Below, piece by piece: positions 19,218-36,429 of a DNA stretch of 64,000 nucleotides (positions are counted from its first letter, which is position 1; the number at the start of each line of letters is the position of its first letter). The stretch spans positions 1,386,231 to 1,450,230 of the forward strand of contig NC_085103.1 of the NCBI RefSeq assembly GCF_963422355.1. The letters run 5' to 3'. The translations under genes and the position numbers were made by a program. The stretch is from Corticium candelabrum. Its lineage: Eukaryota; Porifera; Homoscleromorpha; Homosclerophorida; Plakinidae. A model generated the notes under the pieces. That model was not told the origin of the DNA. It did no database searches and was given only the letters and a program-made list of their open reading frames with translations.

Positions 19218-20396
19218 GTGGCGGACGCTTTGAGTCATTTGGAACCTCAGGATGAGTACTGGTGCGAAAACGACATAGAATATGGTGCAGTCGACAAGAT
19301 AATTTCCGACTGTGCTGTGAGGTCGTTATCACAACAGTGTGTTGCCTGGGCTGAAGATGTATGGTCAGCAGATAAGTTCAGGGAAGCACAAAGGAGAGAC
19401 CCGTTGCTTAACAAAGTGTACGACCTATTGAAAAAGAATATTTCTGCTTCCGCTGCAAGCTTGTCTTTTGACATGAAGCAGTTGTTTAAAGAAGAATTAC
19501 ACATTTCTTCAACTGATATTCTGTATTGAACAAATCCTGGAGTTGGATCACAAATTGTGGTACCATCAAAGTTAATTCCAGAGGTTCTTAGACTGGCGCA
19601 CGATGAACATTTAGCAGGTCATCAGGGTTCTAAGAAAACTTTGCTTCGGGTTTTGAGTGGTTTTTGGTGGCCAACCGTTCCTAAAGATGTAGAAAACTAC
19701 ACGCAATTTTGCACTGTTTGTGCTGAAAGAATGCCTGTCAACATTAAAGCTCGAGCTCTCCTGTTGGAAAGACCGACATCAGCAAAACCATTTGAGGTTA
19801 TTGAAATGGACATCAAAGGTCCTCTACCGAAAACCGACGGCGGATATCAATACATTTTTGTTATACAAGATGCCTTCTCGCGGTATGCAGAAATGTGTGC
19901 CATACGGAGACAAACAGCCGATGAAGTTTTTGAGAAACTACAAGAATGGATTGGAAGGTATGGTATTCCAACACATTTTCATTCAGATAATGGTCCTTGT
20001 TTGGTAAGTCATGTTTTTAAAGAATTTTGCAAACAATACGGTATTCGACATTCGTTTTCAACACCCTATCATCCACAGGCTAATGGATCTGTTGAACGTC
20101 TTAACCACTCTCTGGGTGAATCTTTGTCTAAGATGGTTGCATCACATCAACGAGATTGGTATGACCATCTCTTTGCAGCACAATTTGCTCACAATACAGC
20201 ATACCACGAAACCATGGGAGATACACCTTATAGAATCGTTTTCAAAGATTCCCCAAGAAGTATGTTATACGTAGCAGCGGATCTGGTATATTCTGAGTCA
20301 ACAGATGAACATCAACTACCTACCGTGTATGCTGACCAAGAACAGGAGAAAGTTGCAGAAATGTACGCTAATGTCGAAAGTAGATCCAGCAGATGA
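19218..20396 (+). pseudogene. RNase H end and integrase
   Basis: In the RT frame, VADALSHLEP ends RNase H. A second in-frame TGA follows at 19527-19529. The integrase HHCC finger (HDEHLAGHQG...CTVC) and DDE core come next: D in EMDIKGPLP, D in SDNGP, E in GSVERLNHS. It stops at 20396, and the C-terminal domain is in another frame. Integrase inserts the element's cDNA; this copy cannot make it whole. Confidence 0.92.
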
Positions 20397-20490
20397 AGGA
20401 AGCTAGACAACAACAATATCAAAAAAAGGTCAAAATTATCGTAAGTATAAGATCGGTGACCTGGTATGGATAACAGCAACGTCTCGACGG

Positions 20491-20961
20491 GTGAAGAAGT
20501 CTCGATCGCTGTCTCCCAGGTGGACAGGTCCCTATACAATAATTCAACCTTTGTCGGATGTCGTCTATTTGTTGCAAAGATGTCGCGGAAAGAAAGTTAT
20601 TTCTGTTCATCACGATCGGATGAAACCATACAAGTCAATGCCCGTACATCTCACATCGAATGAACGATCGAAAGTGATATGTCAACCGATTGGTAATCTC
20701 CAACACGATAAGATGGATCCTGGACGGGATAAAGGGTCAAAGGAATGGGAATGTTGTTCAGGAGACGTTGACCAACCGGAGAATGGCAGCGATGACGATA
20801 TGGACCAACTGGAGAATGATAACGAAGACAGTATGGGTGAAGACCACAATGGTGATGATGCAGTTCGAATCCAACGTCCCGTCCGCAATCGACGTCGCCC
20901 ACAGCGATACGGAGATTACCTAATGGATTCTGACATTGATTCTAGTATGGACTCTGATTAA
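20491..20961 (+). pseudogene. Integrase C-terminal GPY/F-like tail
   Basis: SPRWTGPYTI marks the SH3-like GPY/F end of gypsy integrases. A long acidic, asparagine-rich tail ends at 20961, 63 bases before the 3' LTR. It lies in a different frame from the integrase core, so one shift falls between 20396 and about 20470. Confidence 0.8.
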
Positions 20962-21024
20962 GTCTATTCGCTAATTAAGTTAATTAGAGAAGGGTATTTT
21001 AGACACTTTTTAGAGGGGGAGTGA

Positions 21025-21134
21025 TGTAATGTAGTGTATGGTCACGTGATACTTCAGTTATGTATTTAGCCTGCAGCGCTATAATAATAACTCATTCTTG
21101 ATACCCCCCACTTGCGCGTGCCAAAGACATTACA
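21025..21134 (+). repeat. 3' LTR, 110 bp
   Basis: Pairs with 16060-16169 (six differences). A purine-rich tract ends just before it. Confidence 0.92.
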
Positions 21135-21499
21135 ATAGGACCTACCTTAAAAAATTGTTTCCGTGTCCGACTACACACGAGTTTAAAAACGATTCGTGCA
21201 AGTGACCAAACGGCAGCAAAAATGTTTCATGAACTTTCGTCTCCCCATCCTTTTGTGTCGTAGCTAGGAACTGTGTGTAAATAACAACCAAGAAACACCT
21301 TCAGGAGTTGAATGCCATCTACAGTCAACTATTCACACGTCAGTATGATCAATCCTTTACTACACTGTGCTGCATCTGTTGATACTCAATATTTGCCGAT
21401 ATCAATTTCTATGTTAGTAAATACCATACCACTGTCGTTACATCGGAACCTAGACTGTACATTTCAATTGTCTTGATCAAGACCAAAAAAAGACGACTA

Positions 21500-22545
21500 A
21501 GGTAATCCAGAGAATTTCCGCTCACGGGGCAATTCCGCACACTTTTGAATTCAATTAATTCTCATTTCTTTCAACGGAGACAAAATGGAACATGTGAAAA
21601 CTCGCTAGATAGTTTATCGTTCTGAGCATTAGTTAGCGGTAAAATATATACGTTTGTGAGCTGGAACAATTTTCTAGCTAGTGTTCTTCATGCAAAGGTG
21701 AGCATCACGTTGTAGAACAAGCCGTCTAACTTTTTAGCTAGCAAGTAGTTTGGTGACTTCATACTTTCCAAAGATAGACACACCACTATTGCTGCTCGTG
21801 GATATCGCGGAAGATAAATCACCACCTGAAATTAGCCGATTCAGGGCCGGATCCAGGAATTTTTGAAAGAAGGGGTTGACCTGGTAGCAACTATTTATAG
21901 AATTACTAATTTTCTCTTTTCTAATAAAATTATATAAAATTATTAAACCACGTCTATTGGAAAAGAAGGGGTTCCAACCCCCTGAACCCCCTTTCTGGAT
22001 CCGGCACTGCGATCACGGGAAACTTCTCGTCATTTATGGGGCCCTAGTAGGGTGCAAAGTGGACATCATATCATTTTATTGTAAATTGCTATACATACTT
22101 AGCATAAGACCATCGAAGAAGCAGGCATGAGTTTGTGAACGGTGCAGAGCTTGAGACGAGAAGCAGGAGACAAAATCAGTAACATCTAGGGCGGACCTTG
22201 GTTAGCATTCGCAGAAAACCTACAAAAACTCTAACTTTGCTTTTTGTAAGCTCAAGTCGTAATTCTAACGGTTAGTAAACTATACACCAACCAGGTGTCG
22301 TGTTTGCAGCCATCAGAGGAAGAAACGGCAACTGTGCAGAATAGCCCCGCCCCTAAAATTTAACCCTAATGCAGAAACGTCCAACCGCTTGCTTGAATAG
22401 TTGCATGACGCCAAGAACAGCCGTCCACGTATACTACAGTAGCAAACGAAGAAACCTTAAGCAGGTAAACGCGAGGCGCAAGCATCTTGCATAAGATACG
22501 GGTCATCTAACTAAAAAGTGTGCGGAATTAACCCGGATTACCTAC
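21500..22545. mobile_element. 1,046-bp inverted-repeat element (copies at 24391 and 27282)
   Basis: The left end (GGTAATCC...AATTCCGCACACTTTT) is the reverse complement of the right end (AAAGTGTGCGGAATT...GGATTACC, to 22545). The element has no coding capacity, so it is a non-autonomous DNA transposon. It contains a nested hAT-type MITE. Copies lie at the start of each tandem unit: 24391-25436 and about 27282-28326. Confidence 0.75.
21842..22009. mobile_element. Nested hAT-type MITE, 168 bp
   Basis: Ends CAGGGCCGGATCCAG and CTGGATCCGGCACTG form hAT-like inverted repeats. It is nested in the inverted-repeat element and was copied with it (24733-24900; diverged in unit 3). Confidence 0.75.
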
Positions 22546-23380
22546 ATTTTGTGATAGGAAGAGCATCTGAGCTGGCCGGAAAGTGTCATTTTTAATTCTT
22601 ATTTTGTGTAAAATACCGTTGGTGGTGTCTTTGCTTCAAATAATGGTGTAGAGTCAGTATACTCTGCGAAAATCAACCAAAAGACATGGAATACACCTGG
22701 AGGTTGGTGTCGAAAATTTGATTCTTGATGATTGAAACTTGATCAAGTGACTGGAAACAAATTTACAAGTGTAGTGACTGTTCATTTTATGATATACAAC
22801 AGCATTGCAATTAAGAATCTTGTAAACAGTTTAACTGATATGAAATAAGACTTGCAAGAATTTCAAGAGCAGGGTAACAGTGTCACAGATTTGATGTCAA
22901 TTACAATAATTTTTGCTTTAATTTACTAACAGCAGTCTCTTGTGACAATCTGACGCATTGTTTCAAATATAGATCGACCACTGTAAACTTCGATTTTATT
23001 AACACAATGTCATACTTCGGATACTTAATTAAAGTCTAGTAAGCTGATATTTAGTACAGTACACAAGAAATTCTCTTAAGAGATTAAGTCACGCGCAATC
23101 AAATCAGGAGGTATGCTTGCAGAAGTAGAGTGAGTCCAAGCTTTATGGCTATATTATTAAACGTGGTGTTCCAGGAGGTCTTGGCACCTTCACAAACAGA
23201 CAGACGCAAAATTAATTAAACAGTTTATTTCCAATTTAAGTTCACAATTTACGTACCAGATGGTTGCATTGATTTTACTGTCGGTGTCAAATTCAATGTT
23301 GGCACTTGGGATGTCAGCACCGTGAGTTCCAAACAACCTTGAATCTCGGCGTCCGCTGTAAAAGTTTATGAACAATGTAG

Positions 23381-24101
23381 CTACGTAGATTGTAGATCAA
23401 CTGCGTTTGACTGACAAGATTTTGTAAGGACACTGCAAATTGGCTGTCGACAGTAGCAGTGGCATGAGATGAATTGGTGACCGAGGACTGTTTCAAGGCT
23501 GCAGAGCGATCCGGTTGGTGGCACAGTGTCGCATCCACGCACGATAGCAAATATATTGGGATTGGAAGTCGGTGTGAGGAAAGATTGAGTAAAACAGACT
23601 TCATCAGCTTTGCTACATTGCACGATAGTGTGGTTGTCGTAGAGCGTTGTACTATTGATGTCACATGGACTTTCATCCTTAAAACATGACGAACAACGTG
23701 CAAATGAGCCAGTCCTTGAATTGCGTGCTGAAACAAACTAAACTTTAATACGACATTCTATTCGTAAGGTCAATGTGCTAGTTACCTGTGGTTTCCATTG
23801 CTACTAATGGAATTAGTGCTGTCAGATAGACTAGTGTCACTCTGTTGCAATTATCTGTTGAATTGAGATAACAAAATTATACAATTAATTAAATGAAAAA
23901 GTTGGATGAATTGGTTTTGAACTGCTGCATGAAACGTTGGTACCTGTTGTTTTCATTGTCTCTGTTTTCCAGAGGAGCGTGGATGGCGTCGTTGAATGAT
24001 GGAGCTAGGGCAGAGAATGTGGACCGGCAATTGGTTTGACTGAATCTATTTGCTGGCTTCTTTGCTACACGTGACGTCGATCTCAAAGCTTCTGACGGCA
24101 T
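23381..24101 (-). CDS. Small cysteine-rich (Ly6/uPAR-like) protein, array copy 1
   Basis: Model on the minus strand: exons 24101-23944, 23841-23786 and 23727-23381, phases 2 and 1, 186 residues. Exon 1 gives a 52-residue start. Exon 2 supplies a short hydrophobic stretch (VTLVYLTALIPLVAM) that could be a signal anchor. Exon 3 holds twelve cysteines (CSSCF...C...QCSKADEVC...VRGC...C...CHCYC...C). The CxxC start and the VRGC motif recall Ly6/uPAR and TGF-beta-receptor ectodomains, but the spacing is not canonical and the match is inferred. No transmembrane end or GPI signal follows. An alternative donor in exon 3 could join a downstream GADIPSA exon. The upstream CACGTG cluster supports a real gene. 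Confidence 0.45.
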
Positions 24102-24162
24102 GTACTATTTTTGGAATAAGCCTATGTACTAGCCGCTGCATCAAAACTATATTTCTTGCTTG

Positions 24163-24204
24163 CACGTGTCTGCACACGTGTCGACGCACGTGTCAGCGCA
24201 CGTG
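24163..24204 (-). promoter_or_regulatory. Four CACGTG E-boxes at exact 12-bp spacing
   Basis: CACGTG begins at 24163, 24175, 24187 and 24199. The cluster lies 60-105 bases upstream of the predicted ATG (24101, minus strand), next to an AAATATAG TATA-like site (24148-24155). CACGTG is the core site of bHLH factors (Myc/Max, USF, MITF) and includes the ACGTG core used by HIF/AhR types. The role is inferred. Confidence 0.55.
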
Positions 24205-26271
24205 TTGCAGGTGGGTGGGACTTTGAACGTACAGCAAGGAATCCGAGGCTTTCAATTATCCATGCTATTCATAACCTAGCTGCTATGGAAGTGATTACAA
24301 ATTCTAATGGGATGACTTTGGTTCTCATTCACACTAGCAACTTCAGAACTGAGTCGGACCAAATAACTTTTTTCAAGATTGCCGTTACTAGGTTAATCCG
24401 GGGTATTTCCGCACACGGGGCAATTCCGCACACTTTTGAATTCAATTACTTCTCATTTCTTTCAACAGAGACGAAATGGAACGTTTGAACACTCGCTAGA
24501 TAGTTTAGCGTTCTGCGATTTAGGTAGCGGCAAAATATATATGTTTGTAAGCCGGAACAATTTTCTAGCTAGTGTTTTTCATGCAAAGGTGAGCATAACG
24601 TTGTAGAACAAACCGTCTAACTTGTTAGCTAGCAAGTTGTTTGGTAACTTCATACTTTCCAAAGATAGACACACCACTATTGCTGCTCGTGGATATCGCG
24701 GAAGATAAATCACCACCTGAAATTAGCCGATTCAGGGCCGGATCCAGGAATTTTTGAAAGAAGGGTTTGACCTGGTAGCAACTATTTATAGAATTACTAA
24801 TTTTCTCTTTTCTAATAAAATTATATAAAATTATTAAACCACGTCTATTGGAAAAGAAGGGGTTCCAACCCCCTGAACCCCCTTTCTGGATCCGGCACTG
24901 CGATCACGGGAAACTTCTCGTCATTTATGGGGCCCTAGTATGGTGAAAAGTGGACATCATATCATTTTATTGTAAATTGCTATACATACTTAGCATAAGA
25001 CCATCGAAGAAGCAGGCATGAGTTTGTGAACGGTGCAGAGCTTGAGACGAGAAGCAGGAGACAAAATCAGTAACATCTAGGGCGGACCTTGGTTAGCATT
25101 CGCAGAAAACCTACAAAAACTCTAACTTTGCTTTTTGTAAGCTCAAGTCGTAATTCTAACGGTTAGTAAACTATACACCAACCAGGTGTCGTGTTTGCAG
25201 CCATCAGAGGAAGAAACGGCAACTGTGCAGAATAGCCCCGCCCCTAAAATTTAACCCTAATGCAGAAACGTCCAACAGCTTGCTTGAATAGTTGCATGAC
25301 GCCAAGAACAGCCGTCCACGTATACTACAGTAGCAAACGAAGAAACCTTAAGCAGGTAAACGCGAGGCGCAAGCATCTTGCATAAGATACGGGTCATCTA
25401 ACTAAAAAGTGTGCGGAATTAACCCGGATTACCTACATTTTGTGATAGGAAGAGCATCTGAGCTGGCCGGAAAGTGTCATTTTTAATTCTTATTTTGTGT
25501 AAAATACCGTTGGTGGTGTCTTTGCTTCAAATAATGGTGTAGAGTCAGTATACTCTGCGAAAATCAACCAAAAGACATGGAATACACCTGGAGGTTGGTG
25601 TCGAAAATTTGATTCTTGATGATTGAAACTTGATCAAGTGACTGGAAACAAATTTACAAGTGTAGTGACTGTTCATTTTATGATATACAACAGCATTGCA
25701 ATTAAGAATCTTGTAAACAGTTTAACTGATATGAAATAAGACTTGCAAGAATTTCAAGAGCAGGGTAACAGTGTCACAGATTTGATGTCAATTACAATAA
25801 TTTTTGCTTTAATTTACTAACAGCAGTCTCTTGTGACAATCTGACGCATTGTTTCAAATATAGATCGACCACTGTAAACTTCGATTTTATTAACACAATG
25901 TCATACTTCGGATATTTAATTAAAGTCTAGTAAGCTGATATTTAGTACAGTACACAAGAAATTCTCTTAAGAGATTAAGTCACGCGCAATCAAATCAGGA
26001 GGTATGCTTGCAGAAGTAGAGTGAGTCCAAGCTTTATGGCTATATTATTAAACGTGGTGTTCCAGGAGGTCTTGGCACCTTTACAAACAGACAGACGCAA
26101 AATTAATTAAACAGTTTATTTCAAATTTAAGTTCACAATTTACGTACCAGATGGTTGCATTGATTTTACTGTCGGTGTCAAATTCAATGTTGGCACTTGG
26201 GATGTCAGCACCGTGAGTTCCAAACAACCTTGAATCTCGGCGTCCGCTGTAAAAGTTTATGAACAATGTAG

Positions 26272-26992
26272 CTACGTAGATTGTAGATCAACTGCGTTTG
26301 ACTGACAAGATTTTGTAAGGACACTGCAAATTGGCTGTCGACAGTAGCAGTGGCATGAGATGAATTGGTGACCGAGGACTGTTTCAAGGCTGCAGAGCGA
26401 TCCGGTTGGTGGCACAGTGTCGCATCCACGCACGATAGCAAATATATTTGGATTGGAAGTCGGTGTGAGGAAAGATTGAGTAAAACAGACTTCATCAGCT
26501 TTGCTACATTGCACGATAGTGTGGTTGTCGTAGAGCGTTGTACTATTGATGTCACATGGACTTTCATCCTTAAAACATGACGAACAACGTGCAAATGAGC
26601 CAGTCCTTGAATTGCGTGCTGAAACAAACTAAACTTTAGTACGACATTCTATTCGTAAGGTCAATGTGCTAGTTACCTGTGGTTTCCATTGCTACTAATG
26701 GAATTAGTGCTGTCAGATAGGCTAGTGTCACTCTGTTGCAATTACCTGTTGAATTGAGATAACAAAATTATACAATTAATTAAATGAAAAAGTTGGATGA
26801 ATTGGTTTTGAACTGCTGCATGAAACGTTGGTACCTGTTGTTTTCATTGTCACTGTTTTCCAGAGGAGCGTGGATGGCGTCGTTGAATGATGGAGCTAGG
26901 GCAGAGAATGTGGACCGGCAATTGGTTTGACTGAATCTATTTGCTGGCTTCTTTGCTACACGTGACGTCGATCTCAAAGCTTCTGACGGCAT
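26272..26992 (-). CDS. Small cysteine-rich (Ly6/uPAR-like) protein, array copy 2
   Basis: Same three-exon model shifted by 2,891 bases: 26992-26835, 26732-26677 and 26618-26272. The frames and all splice sites are kept. Few residues differ (for example N-R-D to N-S-D near residue 46). Conserved frames in two near-identical copies are weak evidence of function because the copies are so young. Confidence 0.45.
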
Positions 26993-27052
26993 GTACTATT
27001 TTGGAATACGCCTATGTACTAGCCGCTGCATCAAAACTATATTTCTTGCTTG

Positions 27053-27094
27053 CACGTGTCTGCACACGTGTCGACGCACGTGTCAGCGCACGTG
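27053..27094 (-). promoter_or_regulatory. Four CACGTG E-boxes, array copy 2
   Basis: CACGTG begins at 27053, 27065, 27077 and 27089, again exactly 12 bases apart, upstream of the copy 2 ATG at 26992. Confidence 0.55.
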
Positions 27095-28974
27095 TTGCAG
27101 GTGGGTGGGACTTTGAGCGTACAGCAAGGAATCCGAGGCTTTCAATTATCCGGGCTATTCATAACCTAGCTGCTATGGAAGTGATCACAAATTCTAATGG
27201 GATGACTTTGGTTCTCATTCACACTAGCAACTTCAGAACTGAGTCGGACCAAATAAATTTTTTCAAGATTGCCGTTACTAGGTTAATCCGGGGTATTTCC
27301 GCACACGGGGCAATTCCGCACACTTTTGAATTCAATTACTTCTCATTTCTTTCAACAGAGACGAAATGGAACGTTTGAACACTCGCTAGATAGTTTAGCG
27401 TTCTGCGATTTAGGTAGCGGCAAAATATATATGTTTGTGAGCCGGAACAATTTTCTAGCTCGTGTTTTTCATGCAAAGATGAGCATAACGTTGTAGAACA
27501 AACCGTCTAACTTGTTAGCTAGCAAGTTGTTTGGTAACTTCATACTTTACAAAGATAGACGCACCTCTATTACTGCTCGTGGATATCGCTGAAGATAAAT
27601 TACCACCTGAAATTAGCCGATCCAAGGCCGAATCCAGGAATTTTTGAAAGAAGGAGTTGACCTGGTAGCAGTTATTTATAGCATTACTGATTTCCTCTTT
27701 CTAATGAAATTATATAAAATTACTGAACCACGTCTATTGCACAACAGGACGCTGCAACCCCCTGAACTTCCTCTCTTGATTCTGCCCTGCGATTACGGGA
27801 AACTTTTCGTCATTTATGGAGGCCCTAGTAGGGTGCAAAGTGGATATCACATCATTTCATTGTAAATTGCTATATATACTTAGCATGAGATCATCAAAGA
27901 AGCAAGCATGGGTTTGTGAACGGTGCAGTGCCTGAGCGGAGAAGCAGCAGACAAAATCAGTAACATCTAGAACGGACCATAGTTAGCATTCGCAGAAAAC
28001 CTACAAAAACTCTAACTTTGCTTTATGTATGCTCAAGTCGTAATTCTAACTGTCAGAAAACTATACACCAACCAGGTGTCGTGTTTGCAGCCATCAGAGG
28101 AAGAAACGGCAACTGTGCGGAATAGTCCCACCCTTGAAATTTGACCCTACTGCAGAAAACGTCTAACCGCTTGCTTGAATAGTTGCATGATGCCAAGAAC
28201 AACCGTCCACGTATACTACAGTAGCAAACGAAGAAACCCTACGCAGGTAAACGCGGGACGCAATCATCTTGCAGAAGATACGGGTCACCTAACTAAAAAG
28301 TGTGCGGAATTACCCTGGATTACCTACAGTTTGTGGTAGGAAGTGCATCTGAGCTGGCCGGAGAATGTCATGTTTAATTCTTATTTTGTGTGAAATACCG
28401 TTGGTGGTGTCTTTGCTTCAGATAATGGTGTAGAGTCAGTATACTCTGCGAAAACCAACCAACAGACAGGGACTACACCTGGAGGTAGGTGCAGAAAATT
28501 TGATTCTTGATGATTGAAACTTGATCAAGTGACTGGAAACAAATTTACAAGTGTAGTGACTCTTTACTTTATAATATATAACAGCATTGTAATTAAGAAT
28601 CTTGTGAACAGTTTTACTGATGTGAAATAAGACTTGCAAGAATTTCAAGAGCCTGATAGCAGTGTCACAGATTTGATGTCAATTACAATAATTTTTGCTT
28701 TAATTAGCTAACAGCAGTCTCTTGTGACAACCTGATACAATGTTTTAAATATAGATCGATTACTGTAAACTTCGATATTATCAACACAACGTCATACTTC
28801 GGATATTTAATTAAAGTCTAGTAAGCTGATATTTAGGACAATACACAAGAAATTCTCCTAAGAGATTAAGTCACGCGCAATGAAATCAGAAGATATGCTT
28901 GCAGAAGTAGAGTGACTTCAAGTTTTATGGTTATATTATTAAACATGGTGTTCCAGGGGGTCTTGGCACCTTTA

Positions 28975-29365
28975 CAAACAGACAGATGCAAAATTAATTA
29001 AAAAGCTTATTTCAAATTTAATTTCACAATTTACACACCAGATGGTTGTATTGAGTTTACCGTCGGTGTCAAATTTAATGTTTTTGCCATGTCCGGATTC
29101 GTTTGTAGCTAGATCATAAAAGAAGTAGGCACTTGGGATGTCCGCACCGTGGCTCCCACGCAAAGTTAAGTAAACGGTGTATTTCAAATTTAATTTCACA
29201 ATTTACGTACCAGATTGTTGTATTGATTTTACCGTCGGTGTCAAATTCTATGTTTTGCCATGTCCGAATCCGTTTGTAGCTAGACTCATAAAAGGAGTAG
29301 GCACTTGGGATGTCAGCACCGTGGGTTCCAAACAACCTTGAATCTCGGCGTCCGCTGTAAAAATT
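28975..29365 (-). other. Possible duplicated exon coding GADIPSA...FDTDGK
   Basis: Two neighbouring segments read GSHGADIPSAYFFYDLATN and GTHGADIPSAYSFYESSYK, each continuing to FDTDGK and INTTIW or LNTTIW. Each is followed by a possible donor (GTGTGT or GTACGT). Units 1 and 2 have one shorter version lacking about 16 codons. It may be a real exon downstream of the cysteine-rich gene or a non-coding repeat. The family is not recognised. Confidence 0.3.
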
Positions 29366-29379
29366 TATGAACAATGTAG

Positions 29380-29489
29380 CTACGTAGATTGTAGATCAAC
29401 TGCGTTTGACTGACAAGATTTTGTAAGGACACTGCAAATTGGCTGTCGACAGTAGCAGTGGCATGAGATGAATTGGCGATCGAGGACTA
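29380..29489 (-). pseudogene. Truncated third copy of the cysteine-rich gene
   Basis: Only the 3' part of exon 3, from the shared TAG stop (29380-29382) back to about 29489, is left. The promoter and first exons are missing. Confidence 0.7.
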
Positions 29490-29810
29490 TGCTAGGCTAC
29501 CTGGATTACTGCACTACACAAAATGTAGCTAGATAGTCCAAGTAAGGCTCTCACTTTCCTATATACAAACACACATGTTGACGTCAATTCTGTAGCTGCC
29601 ACATTAATCAAAAAGCCGGATAACATATACAGTACTTGACACATTGCTATTAGTAATGATCTGAACACCCAGTATGCTTCAAGCCAGATAAACAGACAGA
29701 TCTTTTCCACCTCATGACTACTAACACAATAAACATCAAAATCAAACGAAGTAAAGATGGGGAAATTATGTGTATTGTGTATGTGCTATGTATTGTACTG
29801 ACCCAAATTG
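29490..29810. other. Unique DNA between tandem array and MITE
   Basis: No coding signal or repeat recognised. Confidence 0.4.
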
Positions 29811-30454
29811 CAGGGACGGATTCAGGATTTTCGAATGGGGGATCCATGACGTCACAAAGGTTGGGATCAGCCACGCCTCCAGATATAAATTAGCTATTTA
29901 GTCACCTATAACATAGAACGGAATTATACGTTAATGAATCTACAGTACTGGAGAATCTGAATTGATCTTGCAAGCCTATACATGTCTTTCGCTAGACAGG
30001 CAAATGTTACCGCTTTTTCTTTTTTTTTCCCGAAGAAAGCTTCTAATAGACATATATGATTTCATGAAATTGTGAATGTTGTGACATTCAAAGGTGGAAG
30101 TGTATTTTCATGAGATAGAAAATAACTACTTTGAAACAATATCATTGCAAGGAAGTAAATGAAACATGCTGTTGAAGAACAACTGAGATTGAAAACAAGT
30201 TACCACAAATTGATGTAGAAAGAGTAGGAGTACCGTACGACTCACTCGTACTGTCCGACGATGATGGACCTACGTCGAAAGTTCATAATCTGTACTGCAC
30301 CTCCGTGTGAAGTTGTCTAAAACTAAAACGTGAACTGCGAGTGACGTCAGGAAGTAACAAGCACTGCTGGTACACGGTCATCTCCGTGTAATGACGTCAC
30401 AAAATTTTAGGGGGTTCTACGGAGACCCCGCAACCCCCTCTAGATCCGACACTG
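29811..30454. mobile_element. hAT-type non-autonomous element, 644 bp
   Basis: Starts CAGGGACGGATTCAGG and ends CTAGATCCGACACTG, related to the ends of the MITE nested in the tandem array. Flanking bases share AATTG but not a full 8-bp target duplication. No coding frame. Confidence 0.7.
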
Positions 30455-30821
30455 AATTGGGTACTGTACTATAGCCTTTGCAAGCTGTAGTACGATAAAA
30501 TAAATTGACGTTATTATTGTCCAAGAAATTATGCCATATTTTCATCATCACTATAGCACAAGAGTATGTGCTACTGCTACAGTTCTGAATGTACAGACGT
30601 CATAAGATGACACCATTCCAACTAAAAAAAACAGCCGTATGGATTCACAAACACGGACATGACTTCACTAAACAATGAGCAATAGCCTACTTTGTAGATC
30701 CCCAAATAAGCAATCAAGTTGACTGCATTAGAACTACTGATGAAGTGCTCAAACAGTGCTACAGTTTTAAGGACATTTGTATATTGTTCCAAACTCAACA
30801 CTACAAGAAGAATTTTGATTC

Positions 30822-36415
<5,594 letters not shown>

Positions 36416-36429
36416 AGCCAGCGTAATGA

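Larger units (their letters stand above)
16060..21134 (+). mobile_element. Ty3/gypsy LTR retrotransposon, full length but broken
   Basis: Two 110-base LTRs (16060-16169 and 21025-21134) start TGTAATG and end CATTACA, with six mismatches by eye. A candidate primer site (TTGGTGACAGG) follows the 5' LTR, and a purine tract (AGAGGGGGAGTGA) precedes the 3' LTR. Between them lie Gag remains, a zinc knuckle, protease, RT, RNase H, integrase and a GPY/F-like tail, in the Ty3/gypsy order. No target-site duplication matches across the ends (TTTCA against ATAGG). Gag and pol carry frameshifts and stops, so the copy is inactive. Confidence 0.93.
21500..24390. repeat. Tandem array unit 1 (2,891 bp)
   Basis: The unit repeats at 24391 with the same period throughout (for example frames at 23190 and 26081, and at 23381 and 26272). 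It starts with an inverted-repeat element and ends with the promoter side of a small cysteine-rich gene. Sequence left of 21500 does not match the end of the unit. Confidence 0.93.
24391..27281. repeat. Tandem array unit 2 (2,891 bp)
   Basis: Near-identical to unit 1, with only scattered single-base differences seen by eye, so the duplication is young or the copies are homogenised. Confidence 0.93.
27282..29489. repeat. Tandem array unit 3, diverged and truncated
   Basis: Aligns with units 1 and 2 but with many more substitutions. It carries an extra ~218-bp internal duplication near 29000-29330 and breaks off inside the cysteine-rich gene's last exon (near 29489). Beyond that the sequence is unrelated. 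Confidence 0.85.

Noticed and set aside
19720..20274. Second-frame proteins within the gypsy integrase
   Set aside because: Shadow frames; the integrase motifs are all in the other frame.
21500..29489. Tandem array read as satellite DNA only
   Set aside because: The unit is large and complex, and carries an element, splice-compatible frames and a promoter-like cluster.
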